From Phenylobacterium zucineum HLK1 (GTDB taxonomy: Bacteria > Pseudomonadota > Alphaproteobacteria > Caulobacterales > Caulobacteraceae), in NCBI RefSeq assembly GCF_000017265.1, contig NC_011144.1:3512001-3576000 (forward strand): DNA of 64,000 nucleotides, written 5' to 3'. Both the position numbers and the translations under genes were made by a program. The notes below the pieces were generated by a model. It saw only the letters and a list, made by a program, of their open reading frames with translations, did not search any database and was not told the origin of the DNA. This document shows, piece after piece, positions 53,672 through 62,177 of this stretch (position 1 is its first letter; every line of letters begins with the position of its first letter).

Positions 53672-55147
53672 ATGCGTATCCTGGGGCGGATCGCGCTCGG
53701 CCTGCTCGCCGTGGCGCTGGGGCTGGCGGCCGTAGTGGTGGTGCGGACGTTGACCTACGAGGCGCCGGCGGGGGCGGACACGTCGGACGTGGTGCTGGCG
53801 GGGCCCGTGCCGGTGGACGTCGCCCGCGCCGCCCAGCGCCTGAGCGCCGCGATCCAGATCCCCACCGTGCGCCACCAGGACAGGGCCGAGGACCAGCCCG
53901 CCGAGTGGGACCGGCTGCACGCCCTGCTGCAGGCGGCCTATCCCGCCGCCCACGGCGCCATGACCCGCGAGGTCGTGGACGCCCAGACGCTGATCTACAC
54001 CTGGGCCGGGACCGACCCGTCGCTGGCCCCGATCATCCTGATGGCGCACCAGGACGTGGTGCCGGTCACCGCCGGGACCGAGGCGGACTGGAAGCACCCG
54101 CCCTTCGCCGGCGTCATCGCCGAGGACGCGGTCTGGGGCCGGGGGGCGATCGACGACAAGGGCTCGCTGATCGGCCTCTTCGAGGCGATCGAGATCCTCG
54201 CCGGCCAGGGGTTCAAGCCGAAGCGCACCGTCATCCTCCTGTCGGGCGGCGACGAGGAGGTGCTGGGCTCGGGCGCCCAGGCCGCCGCCCGCCTGCTGCA
54301 GGCCCGCGGCGTGAAGGCCGAATTCGTCCTCGACGAAGGGCTCGTCGTGCTCTCGGACAACCCGATCACCGGTGGGCGGCTGGCCGTGATCGGCACGGCC
54401 GAGAAGGGCTACGGCACCCTGAAGGTCACCGCCCGCGCAACCGGCGGCCACTCCTCGGCCCCGCCGCCGGACGCCGGCGGGGTGGCGACCCTGGCCAAGG
54501 CGATCACGGCCATCGTCGAGGCCCCCTTCCCGCTCGCCTTCCGCGGGCCGGGCGCCGACATGCTGAAGACGGTCGCGCCCGACGCGCCGTTCGCGGTGCG
54601 GATGGCGGTGGCCAACGAGTGGCTGTTCGGCCCGCTGCTGACCCGGCAGGTCGGCGCGACGCCCGCGGGCGCGGCCCTGCTGCACACCACCATCGCCCCG
54701 ACCATGCTGAAGGGCAGTCCCAAGGAGAACGTCCTGCCGCAGGACGCCACGGCCTGGATCAACTACCGCATCGCGCCCGGCGACAGTTCGGCGAGCGTCA
54801 TGGCGAAGGCGAAGGCGGCGGTGGGCGACCTGCCCGTCACGCTGGCCTGGAATGCGACGCCCGGCGAGCCCTCGCCGGTGTCGTCCACGGACTCCTGGGC
54901 ATGGAAGACCCTCGCGGCCGTCGCCCGCGACGTCACCGGCGCGCCGGTCGCCCCCAGCCTCGTCACCGCCGCCACCGACAGCCGCTGGATGCATCCGGTG
55001 GCCAAGGACGTCTACCGCTTCCAGCCGGTCGAGTTCGCGATGTCGGACATCCAGATGATCCACGGCACGAACGAGCACCTGAGCCTGAAGAACCTCGAGG
55101 CCATGGTGCAGTTCTACGCCCGGCTGATCGCCACGGCGGCCGGCTGA
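53672..55147 (+). CDS. M20-family metallopeptidase (PM20D1/CPS1-like)
   Basis: A 491-residue dinuclear zinc peptidase or amidohydrolase, from ATG 53672 after GGGAGGGACC. An N-terminal membrane anchor or signal (about 5-25) points to the periplasm. Metal ligands are in LMAHQDVVPV (His, Asp), GRGAIDDKGS (Asp), SGGDEEVLGSG (Glu) and the late GTNEHLSLKN (His). The dimerisation insert is around 230-360. The nearest known group is carboxypeptidase S/PM20D1; the substrate is not known. Confidence 0.9.
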   Translation: MRILGRIALGLLAVALGLAAVVVVRTLTYEAPAGADTSDVVLAGPVPVDVARAAQRLSAAIQIPTVRHQDRAEDQPAEWDRLHALLQAAYPAAHGAMTREVVDAQTLIYTWAGTDPSLAPIILMAHQDVVPVTAGTEADWKHPPFAGVIAEDAVWGRGAIDDKGSLIGLFEAIEILAGQGFKPKRTVILLSGGDEEVLGSGAQAAARLLQARGVKAEFVLDEGLVVLSDNPITGGRLAVIGTAEKGYGTLKVTARATGGHSSAPPPDAGGVATLAKAITAIVEAPFPLAFRGPGADMLKTVAPDAPFAVRMAVANEWLFGPLLTRQVGATPAGAALLHTTIAPTMLKGSPKENVLPQDATAWINYRIAPGDSSASVMAKAKAAVGDLPVTLAWNATPGEPSPVSSTDSWAWKTLAAVARDVTGAPVAPSLVTAATDSRWMHPVAKDVYRFQPVEFAMSDIQMIHGTNEHLSLKNLEAMVQFYARLIATAAG

Positions 55148-55270
55148 GGCGATTTCCCGGCGGCGCCCGCTTGCCGGAACGCCCGCGGACCAATAACTCG
55201 GTAGGAGACGAAATCTGCCCGCGGGACCTTCGCGCGACATGCGCGTTTCCGCCGGCGCGAAGGAGCCGCC

Positions 55271-55888
55271 ATGCTGAAGTGGATCGCCTACATGGACGAA
55301 GACGGGGACGACGAGGACAAGGGCCGCCTGCCCGACATGCCGATGACGTCGGGGCCGGTCCAGAACGCCCTCTTCAAGTCCCGCACCGTCCTCGTCTTCG
55401 GCGAGATCGACATGCGCCTGGCCGAGCGGGTCACCGCCCAGCTCACCGCGCTGGCGGCCGAGAGCGACAAGCCGATCCGGATGATCATCAACTCGCCGGG
55501 CGGCCACGTGGAGAGCGGCGACACCATCCACGACATGATCCAGTTCAGCCCGGCGCCGGTCACCGTGATCGGCACCGGCTGGGTCGCCAGCGCCGGGGCG
55601 CACATCTACCTGGGCGCGCCGAAGGAGCACCGGCTCTGCCTGCCCAACACCCGCTTCCTGCTGCACCAGCCGGCGGGCGGCGTGCGCGGCCAGGCCTCGG
55701 ACATCGAGATCGAGGCCGAGGAGATCATCAAGATGCGCGAGCGCGTGAACCGGATGATCGCCCGCGAGACCGGCCAGTCCTACGAGAAGGTCGACAAGGA
55801 CACGACCCGGAACTTCTGGATGAGCGCCGAGCAGGCGGTCGAGTACGGCCTCGTCTCGCGGATCATCAAGAACACGGCCGAGATCTGA
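55271..55888 (+). CDS. ClpP-family serine protease (paralogue)
   Basis: A 205-residue ClpP-like protease. The catalytic triad is complete: Ser107 (ASAGAH), His132 (FLLHQP) and Asp177 (VDKDTTRNF). Sequence around the Ser differs from standard ClpP (GQAASMGA type), and the acidic N-terminal stretch (MDEDGDDEDKG, 8-18) replaces the usual processed start, so this is a second, divergent ClpP. No clpX is adjacent. It is followed seven bases later by a glycosidase gene. Confidence 0.9.
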   Translation: MLKWIAYMDEDGDDEDKGRLPDMPMTSGPVQNALFKSRTVLVFGEIDMRLAERVTAQLTALAAESDKPIRMIINSPGGHVESGDTIHDMIQFSPAPVTVIGTGWVASAGAHIYLGAPKEHRLCLPNTRFLLHQPAGGVRGQASDIEIEAEEIIKMRERVNRMIARETGQSYEKVDKDTTRNFWMSAEQAVEYGLVSRIIKNTAEI

Positions 55889-55895
55889 GCCGGTC

Positions 55896-57500
55896 ATGAC
55901 GCCGTGGTGGAAGGGCGCGGTCCTCTACCACGTCTACGTCCGCAGCTTCTATGACAGCGACGGCGACGGGCACGGCGACCTGCCCGGCGTCCAGGCCAAG
56001 CTCGACTACATCGCAAGCCTCGGGGTGGACGGGATCTGGCTGTCGCCGATCCACCCCTCGCCGAACCGCGACTGGGGCTACGACATCGCCGATTTCGAGG
56101 GCGTGCAGGCCGACTACGGCCGCCCGGAGGACTTCCGGCGCCTGCTGGACGCCGCCCACCGGCGGGGCCTGAAGGTCGTGCTGGACGAGGTGCTGAGCCA
56201 TACCTCGGACGAGCATCCCTGGTTCGTGGAGAGCCTGACCGGCGGTCCGACCGGACCCAAGGCCGACTGGTATGTCTGGGCCGACCCGAAGCCCGACGGG
56301 ACCGCCCCGAACAACTGGCTGTCGGTGTTCGGCGGGCCGGCCTGGGCCTACCAGCCCAAGCGCCGGCAGCACTACCACCACAAGTTTCTGCGCCAGCAGC
56401 CCAAGCTGAACTGGCGCAACCCCGCGGCCCGGGAAGCGGCTCTCTCGGTGCTGGACTTCTGGCTGGAGAAGGGGGTGGACGGCTTCCGCCTGGACGTCGC
56501 CGGGACCTACCTCCACGACGCCGATCTGACCGACAATCCGCCGGTCCCGGTGGACGAGCGCACGCGCCTCCACTGGAGCCACGCGGGCAACCTGCAGCGG
56601 CACCTCCACGATTCCAACCTGCCCGAGAACATCGAGGTGCTGGACGCCATCCGCCGCCGCGTCGAGGCGCATGGCGAAGACCGCTTCGTCTTCGGCGAGT
56701 TCTCGGAGGAGGAGGCTCGCTGCGGCGCCTATTGCAGCCACGAGGACGGGCTGCACAGCGGCTACACCTTCGTGATGCTGCTGGCCCGCAAGCTCGACCC
56801 CGGCTTCGTGCGCGAGCACTACCGCACGCTCTCGGATTACCCGCTGCACTGGCCGACGATCAGCTTCTCCAACCACGACGTGCCGCGCACGGTCAGCCGG
56901 TTCGGCGGCGGGGCCGACACGCCCGATCTCGCCCGGATGCTGTTCGCCCTGCTGGTCGCCTTGAAGGGCACGACCCTGGTCTACCAGGGCGAGGAGCTGG
57001 GCCTGCCGCAGGCGACGCTGACCCGCGACCAACTGCGCGATCCCGTCGGCGACCTTTACTGGCCCTACGACGGCGGGCGGGACGGCTGCCGCACGCCGAT
57101 GCCCTGGCAGCCGGGCGAGACGCTCGGCTTCACGACCGGAACGCCCTGGCTGCCGCCCGCCGCCGAGCACCGCGGCCTGACCGTCGCCGAGCAGGAGAAG
57201 GACCCCGACTCCACCCTGGCCTTCGCCCGCCGGATGATCGCCTTCAAGAAGGACTCGGCCGCCCTGCGCCTCGGCGAACTGACTTTCCTCGACCTGGCCG
57301 AGCCGGTGCTGGCGTTCGTGCGCGAGCATGCCGGCGAGCGGATCGCCTGCCTGTTCAACTTCAGCGCCGAGCCGCGTTTCCTCGACGCGCCGCAGCTGGC
57401 GGGCGCCCAGCTCCTGCCGGTTCGCGCGGGCGACGCCGACCTGCGCGGCGGCTCCATCGGGCTGTCGCCCCACGCGGCGGCGTTCCTCAGACTCGCTTAA
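55896..57500 (+). CDS. GH13 alpha-glucosidase
   Basis: A 534-residue cytoplasmic glycoside hydrolase acting on short alpha-glucosides. Domain A motifs: DEVLSHTS (region I, Asp97/His102), GFRLDVAG (nucleophile Asp200), FGEFS (acid/base Glu268), FSNHDVP (His327-Asp328). The early GYDIADFEGV and ADYG signature is typical of oligo-1,6- and alpha-glucosidases. No signal peptide. Only seven bases separate it from the clpP-like gene, so they may share a transcript. No maltose transporter or regulator is nearby. Confidence 0.93.
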   Translation: MTPWWKGAVLYHVYVRSFYDSDGDGHGDLPGVQAKLDYIASLGVDGIWLSPIHPSPNRDWGYDIADFEGVQADYGRPEDFRRLLDAAHRRGLKVVLDEVLSHTSDEHPWFVESLTGGPTGPKADWYVWADPKPDGTAPNNWLSVFGGPAWAYQPKRRQHYHHKFLRQQPKLNWRNPAAREAALSVLDFWLEKGVDGFRLDVAGTYLHDADLTDNPPVPVDERTRLHWSHAGNLQRHLHDSNLPENIEVLDAIRRRVEAHGEDRFVFGEFSEEEARCGAYCSHEDGLHSGYTFVMLLARKLDPGFVREHYRTLSDYPLHWPTISFSNHDVPRTVSRFGGGADTPDLARMLFALLVALKGTTLVYQGEELGLPQATLTRDQLRDPVGDLYWPYDGGRDGCRTPMPWQPGETLGFTTGTPWLPPAAEHRGLTVAEQEKDPDSTLAFARRMIAFKKDSAALRLGELTFLDLAEPVLAFVREHAGERIACLFNFSAEPRFLDAPQLAGAQLLPVRAGDADLRGGSIGLSPHAAAFLRLA

Positions 57501-57517
57501 GCGGCTAAAAGCCCGCC

Positions 57518-58606
57518 ATGGCCGAGGGTGAAGCCACGATCGCGCGCAAGGGTGTGAAGTTCGGCCAGGGGTTCCTGACCGACATCTGGTACTTCGCCGC
57601 GCTCTCGTCCGACCTGAAGCCGGGCCGGCCGGCGCGATACGAAATCCTGGGCGAGCCGGTGATGCTGGGCCGCGGCCCGTCGGGCCAGCTCTTCGCCCTG
57701 CGCGACATCTGCCCCCATCGGGCGGCGCCGCTGTCGGCGGGACGCATCGTCCGCGACGGCCAGGGCGAGGCGGTGGAGTGCCCCTATCACGGCTGGAAGT
57801 TCGGCGCCGACGGCGGCTGCACGGCTATCCCCTCGCTGACCGCCGACCAGGCCATGGACATCGGCCGCATCCGCGTGCGCCGGTATCCGGTGGCCGAGAG
57901 CCAGGGGCTGGTGTTCGTCTGGATCGGCCGCGACGCCGCAAGCGAGCCCGACCAGCCGCCGCCGGTCTTCCCCGGAGTTGTGGGGGGGCCGCCCAAGCTG
58001 GTCGACCGGATGGTGTTCGACGCCCACATCGACCACGCGGTCGTGGGCCTCATGGACCCGGCGCACGGCCCCTACGTGCACCAGCAGTGGTGGTGGCGTT
58101 CGGCCAAGAGCCAGCACGAGAAGGCCAAGCGGTTCGAGCCGCGCGAGGCCGGCTTCGCCATGGTCCGCCACGAGCCGTCCAAGAACAGCCGCGCCTATGC
58201 CATCCTGGGCGGCCAGCCGCTGACCGAGATCACCTTCCGTCTGCCGGGCCTGCGCTGGGAGCACGTGACGGTCGGCAAGCGGCAGGTGCTGTCGCTGACC
58301 TGCCTGACCCCCGTCGACGCGCGCCGGACGCGGATCACCCAGATCGTCTGGTCCGACCATCCGGCCTTCGTGCTGCTGAAGCCCTTCATCGCCGCCGGCG
58401 CCCGGGCCTTCCTGCGCCAGGACGCGCACATGGTCGACCTGCAGAACGAGGGCCTGCGCTACGACCCCACCCTGCTGTGGATCGACGACGCCGACCGCCA
58501 GGCCAAGTGGTACCAGCAGCTCAAGCGGGAATGGGCGGCCAGCCGCGGCGAGGGGCGGCCGTTCCGCAATCCCGTCGAGCCGGCGATCCTGCGCTGGCGG
58601 AGCTAG
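57518..58606 (+). CDS. Rieske non-heme iron oxygenase (alpha subunit type)
   Basis: A 362-residue oxygenase. The Rieske [2Fe-2S] ligands are C65-P-H67 and C88-P-Y-H91. The catalytic iron site is in DHAVVGLMDPAHGPYVH, with two His five apart, plus a late Asp. Typical of the one-component alpha-only subfamily related to phenoxybenzoate, vanillate and steroid oxygenases. There is no adjacent reductase, so electrons come from elsewhere. It lies 17 bases after the glucosidase gene. The substrate is unknown. Confidence 0.9.
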   Translation: MAEGEATIARKGVKFGQGFLTDIWYFAALSSDLKPGRPARYEILGEPVMLGRGPSGQLFALRDICPHRAAPLSAGRIVRDGQGEAVECPYHGWKFGADGGCTAIPSLTADQAMDIGRIRVRRYPVAESQGLVFVWIGRDAASEPDQPPPVFPGVVGGPPKLVDRMVFDAHIDHAVVGLMDPAHGPYVHQQWWWRSAKSQHEKAKRFEPREAGFAMVRHEPSKNSRAYAILGGQPLTEITFRLPGLRWEHVTVGKRQVLSLTCLTPVDARRTRITQIVWSDHPAFVLLKPFIAAGARAFLRQDAHMVDLQNEGLRYDPTLLWIDDADRQAKWYQQLKREWAASRGEGRPFRNPVEPAILRWRS

Positions 58607-59679
58607 ATCTTCGCCTTCGCCGGGCGTTCCGAGCCGGTGAACACCACGCGCGTGCCCTTCTTCACCGCCCCGCCCAGCTGGCGGGCGTCCCAGTTGGTCA
58701 GGCGCACGCAGCCATGGCTGGCGGTCTTGCCGACGAGCCGCGGCTCGGGGGCGCCGTGGATGCCGTAGGTCTCCTTCGTCAGGTCGATCCAGACGGCGCC
58801 CACGGGGTTGTTGGGCCCCGGCTTGATGTCGAGCTTGCCGGCCGACTTGTCGCCGAAGTTCAGCTTGTCGGGGTCATAGTTCCAGTGCGGATCGTAGGCG
58901 ACGAGGTTCACCGCCCACTCCCCGTCCGGCGTCGGCATGTCGGACGAGCCCACCGTAGCGGGATAGGACGCCAGCAGCGCCCCGTCGGCGCCGTAGGCGC
59001 GGACCTGGTTCCGGCTCTTGTCCACCTCCACCAGCGTCACCGGCGCGGGCAGGGTCTCGGGCCCCGGCGCGGCGACGACGATCCGCGTCCCCGCGACCGA
59101 GAAGTCGGCGCCCGGGTTGAGCGCGGCCAGCAGGCTCTCGTCCATGTGGAATTTCTCGGCGAGCGCCTCGCGCGGGCTCGTGAAGCCGAGCGCGTCCAGT
59201 TCGGCCATCTCCTCGTAGTCGCTGGGGATTTCCTCGGTGAACGGCCCCGCCACGTCCGCCTCGGTGATGACGTAGTCGGTCACCACCGGCCGGGTGTCGC
59301 GGACCAGCAGCGCCCAGACCTCGGCGTCGAGGCGGCCGTCCTCTGGCAGGCCCCGGGCCCGCTCGAAGGCGGCCACGGCGTTCATCAGGTTCTCGCCGTC
59401 GGCGCCGTCGATCACCCCCGGCGAGAAGTGGGCGCGCGACAGCAGCACCTGGGCGCGGATCAGCATGGCGCGGTGGGCGTCCGGCGGCAGGGGCTGGGCC
59501 GAGAAGGCGGCTCGGTCGATCGCCTGGGCGAGCGGCGAGGAGGACGCGACGATCTGCGGCGCCGCGGGCGCCGGGGGTTGGGCCGGCGCCTGGGCCTGCT
59601 CCTGGCCGCCGCCGTCGCTGCACGCCGAGAGCGCCAGGGCCGCCGCGCCCGCCAGGAAAGCCGCCTTCACCGAGTTCAT
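58603..59679 (-). CDS. L,D-transpeptidase (ErfK/YbiS type) lipoprotein
   Basis: A 358-residue envelope protein from ATG 59679. Signal peptide with lipobox LSAC. A peptidoglycan-binding-like segment (about 60-130) precedes the YkuD domain, whose catalytic motif is SHGCVRLTNWDA (Cys nucleophile in HGCVR), with IHGAPEP nearby. Forms 3-3 cross-links or attaches proteins to peptidoglycan. It is divergent from the VanY-like gene 29 bases away, so both may share a promoter region. Confidence 0.92.
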   Translation of the reverse strand: MNSVKAAFLAGAAALALSACSDGGGQEQAQAPAQPPAPAAPQIVASSSPLAQAIDRAAFSAQPLPPDAHRAMLIRAQVLLSRAHFSPGVIDGADGENLMNAVAAFERARGLPEDGRLDAEVWALLVRDTRPVVTDYVITEADVAGPFTEEIPSDYEEMAELDALGFTSPREALAEKFHMDESLLAALNPGADFSVAGTRIVVAAPGPETLPAPVTLVEVDKSRNQVRAYGADGALLASYPATVGSSDMPTPDGEWAVNLVAYDPHWNYDPDKLNFGDKSAGKLDIKPGPNNPVGAVWIDLTKETYGIHGAPEPRLVGKTASHGCVRLTNWDARQLGGAVKKGTRVVFTGSERPAKAKI

Positions 59680-59708
59680 GCTGGACCTCTGCACTGCGCC
59701 GCGCGTTT

Positions 59709-60629
59709 GTGGGCGGCGTGATTGTGAAGGTCTCAGACGTCCTGCGGTTCCTGGGCGCGCTCGCCGCGTGCCTCGTCCTGCTGCTGCTCCTGGCGCTGCG
59801 GGTGACCAGCTGCACGCCCCTGGAGAAGGCGGGCCCCGCGCCAGGGACCGCGCCGCCGCCGCCAACCGCGGAGGCCGGCTGCGCCCGGCCGGGCTGGAGT
59901 TCGGCCGCCCGGCGGAACGCGCAGACCCTGACGGACCGGGCCTGGGCGCCGTTCGGCCGCACCGAGGTCGGATGGGAGACCTACGCCCCGCTCCTCCAGC
60001 GCGAGATCGGCACCGCCTGCCCGCCGGACTCCGAGGGGTTCGCCGCCGCCTTCGCCGCCTGGCAGGACGAGCAGCGCCTGCCGGCCGACGGGGTGGTGGG
60101 CGAGGCCGACTTCCAGCTCCTGAAGAACGCGGTGCAGAGCCGCCGGCCGGTCGTCCAGCTGTCGGCGGAAGGGATATGTCCGGACACGCCGGAGGTGATC
60201 GCCGCGGCGCGCCCCGAGGAAGGCTACGGCGGCAAGCTGATCCACCTGCGCCCGGGCGCCCTTTCGGCCTATCGCCGGATGGTCGCCGCGGCCCGCGCCG
60301 AGGTCCCCGAGATCGCCGCCGATCCCCGCAACCTGACGATCTTCTCCGGCTACCGCTCGCCGGCCGCCGACGCGGCGCGGTGCGCGGCCGAGGGCAATTG
60401 CGACGGCATCGCCCGCGCCCGCTGCTCGCCCCATCGCACGGGCCTGGCCCTCGATCTCTACGTGGGCCAGGCGCCGGGCTTTCCGCCCGACTCCAGCGCC
60501 GATCCGAACCGGCTCTTCATGACCCGCACCGCGACCTACCGCTGGATGCTGGCCAACGCCCACCGCTACGGCTTCGTGAACTATCCCTTCGAGCCCTGGC
60601 ACTGGGAATGGACGGGCGAGCGGCCGTGA
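59709..60629 (+). CDS. VanY/D-alanyl-D-alanine carboxypeptidase-like protein
   Basis: A 306-residue protein, start uncertain: GTG 59709, 59718 or 59724. It has one N-terminal membrane helix (about 13-33), a PG-binding-like helical segment (about 75-150) and a VanY domain (about 165-300) with zinc motifs SPHRTGLALDLY (HxxGxAxD) and EPWHWEW. Releases terminal D-Ala from stem peptides if active. It is divergent from the L,D-transpeptidase gene, forming a cell-wall pair. Confidence 0.88.
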   Translation: MGGVIVKVSDVLRFLGALAACLVLLLLLALRVTSCTPLEKAGPAPGTAPPPPTAEAGCARPGWSSAARRNAQTLTDRAWAPFGRTEVGWETYAPLLQREIGTACPPDSEGFAAAFAAWQDEQRLPADGVVGEADFQLLKNAVQSRRPVVQLSAEGICPDTPEVIAAARPEEGYGGKLIHLRPGALSAYRRMVAAARAEVPEIAADPRNLTIFSGYRSPAADAARCAAEGNCDGIARARCSPHRTGLALDLYVGQAPGFPPDSSADPNRLFMTRTATYRWMLANAHRYGFVNYPFEPWHWEWTGERP

Positions 60630-60689
60630 GGCGTCCAGGGCCATCCCGTGTATTGCGCACGTGCCGGTTGCGCCCTTAGGGTCCCGCCC

Positions 60690-61484
60690 ATGCCGAGCTT
60701 GACCATTGGCGGCGCGAGCCTCGCCTATGACGACATCATGCCGCCGGGAGAGCCGGGGCGGACGGTCGTCCTGCTGCACGGCTTCGCCTCCAACCGCGCC
60801 GAGGGCTGGCGGCGGACGGGCTGGTACGGCGCCTTCGAGCGGCGGGGCATGCGGGTCATCGGCATCGACCACCCCGGCCACGGCGAGAGCGGCAAGCCGC
60901 ACGACCCGGCCGCCTACGAGCGGGCCCACATGGCCCACGCCATGCTCGAGCTGCTGGACGTCCTGGGCGTCGGCCGCTGCGACCTGATCGGCTATTCCAT
61001 GGGGACGCGGACGGCGATCGCCATGGCCCTGTCCGCGCCCGACCGGTTCTCGAACCTGATCCTGGGCGGCGTCGGCGGGCGGATGTTCGAGCCCTCGGAT
61101 CCCGCACGCGCCGAGGCGCTGGTCGGGGCGATGCTGGCCGACGATCCCGACTCCATCGCCGATCCGCTGCTGCGCAGCTTCCGCCACTTCGCCGACGAGC
61201 AGGGCGAGGACCGGCAGGCGCTGGCCGCCTTCAGCGAGGCGCCGAACCCGCCGCCGGCGCGGGAATCGCTCGCCGCCCTGCCGATGCCGGTGCTGGTGGT
61301 CGCGGGCCAGCGAGACCACCTCGCGGGCGACCCGGAAGAGCTGGCGCGCGCCTTCGCGGACGGCCGGTCGGTGACCGTGGCCGGCTGCGACCACTTCTCG
61401 GCCATCCCGCACGCGCTCACCAAGGCCGCGGTGTTCGATTTCCTGGACGGCCTCTTGGACGATCCCTTCGAGGGCCGGTTCTAG
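60690..61484 (+). CDS. Alpha/beta hydrolase
   Basis: A 264-residue hydrolase, from ATG 60690. The oxyanion LLHGFASNRAEGW, IDHPGHGESGKPH and nucleophile elbow GYSMGTRTA are visible; the late His is likely in GCDHFSAIPH. No signal peptide. It overlaps the convergent GST gene by four bases. Family members include many esterases and lactonases; the substrate is unknown. Confidence 0.88.
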   Translation: MPSLTIGGASLAYDDIMPPGEPGRTVVLLHGFASNRAEGWRRTGWYGAFERRGMRVIGIDHPGHGESGKPHDPAAYERAHMAHAMLELLDVLGVGRCDLIGYSMGTRTAIAMALSAPDRFSNLILGGVGGRMFEPSDPARAEALVGAMLADDPDSIADPLLRSFRHFADEQGEDRQALAAFSEAPNPPPARESLAALPMPVLVVAGQRDHLAGDPEELARAFADGRSVTVAGCDHFSAIPHALTKAAVFDFLDGLLDDPFEGRF

Positions 61485-62110
61485 CCGCGGGCGAAGCTGT
61501 AGGCGCCGCCCTTCTCCAGCGCCGTCCTGTAGGCCGGGCGGGCCTGGAACCGCTCGACCCAGGCGGCGACGTTCGGGAACGCGGCCAGCCGGCCGAACAC
61601 GCCCGCGACCTCGCCCACGAAGCTGAGCTGGATGTCGGCCCCGGTCAGCTCGGCGCCCAGCAGCCAGTCGCGGCCGGCCAGCGCCTGGTCGATGTAGCCG
61701 ACGTGGTTGGCGATCTCGCTGTCGATGCGCGGCTGCAGCGGCGCGCCCGCCTCGCCCAGCCGGCCCACGTAGAGCTGCAGCATCAGCGGCAGCATGGCCG
61801 ACCCTTCGGCGTAGTGCATCCACTGGCTGTAGATCTCGTAGGCGTCGGATCCCGCCGCCGGGGCCAGCCGCCCGCCTCCATGGCGCCGGATCAGGTAGTC
61901 GATGATCGCGCCGGACTCGTGCACCGTCCGGCCGTCGTCGGTGATCACCGGCGACTTGCCGAGGGGATGGACGGCCTTCAGCTCGGGCGGAGCAAGGCGG
62001 GTGACGGCGTCGCGTTCGTAGCGCCGGATCTCGTACGGCGCGCCCAGTTCCTCGAGCAGCCAGAGGACGCGCTGGGAGCGGGAGTCGTTGAGGTGATGGA
62101 CGACGATCAT
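61481..62110 (-). CDS. Glutathione S-transferase
   Basis: A 209-residue cytosolic GST from ATG 62110 behind AAAAGGA. Thioredoxin-like N-terminal domain (about 1-80) with HHLNDSRSQRVLWLLEEL and the cis-Pro loop HPLGKSPVI, ESGAIIDYL glutathione contact. All-helical C-terminal domain (about 90-209). The Ser at position 9-11 would be the activating residue. Substrate unknown. It is divergent from mcd, 67 bases apart. Confidence 0.92.
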   Translation of the reverse strand: MIVVHHLNDSRSQRVLWLLEELGAPYEIRRYERDAVTRLAPPELKAVHPLGKSPVITDDGRTVHESGAIIDYLIRRHGGGRLAPAAGSDAYEIYSQWMHYAEGSAMLPLMLQLYVGRLGEAGAPLQPRIDSEIANHVGYIDQALAGRDWLLGAELTGADIQLSFVGEVAGVFGRLAAFPNVAAWVERFQARPAYRTALEKGGAYSFARG

Positions 62111-62177
62111 CGGAGTTCCTTTTCGCAGGACGGGAGCTTGGCTGACCCTGCGCCACGGCGCCACCTATAGTCGGGCC

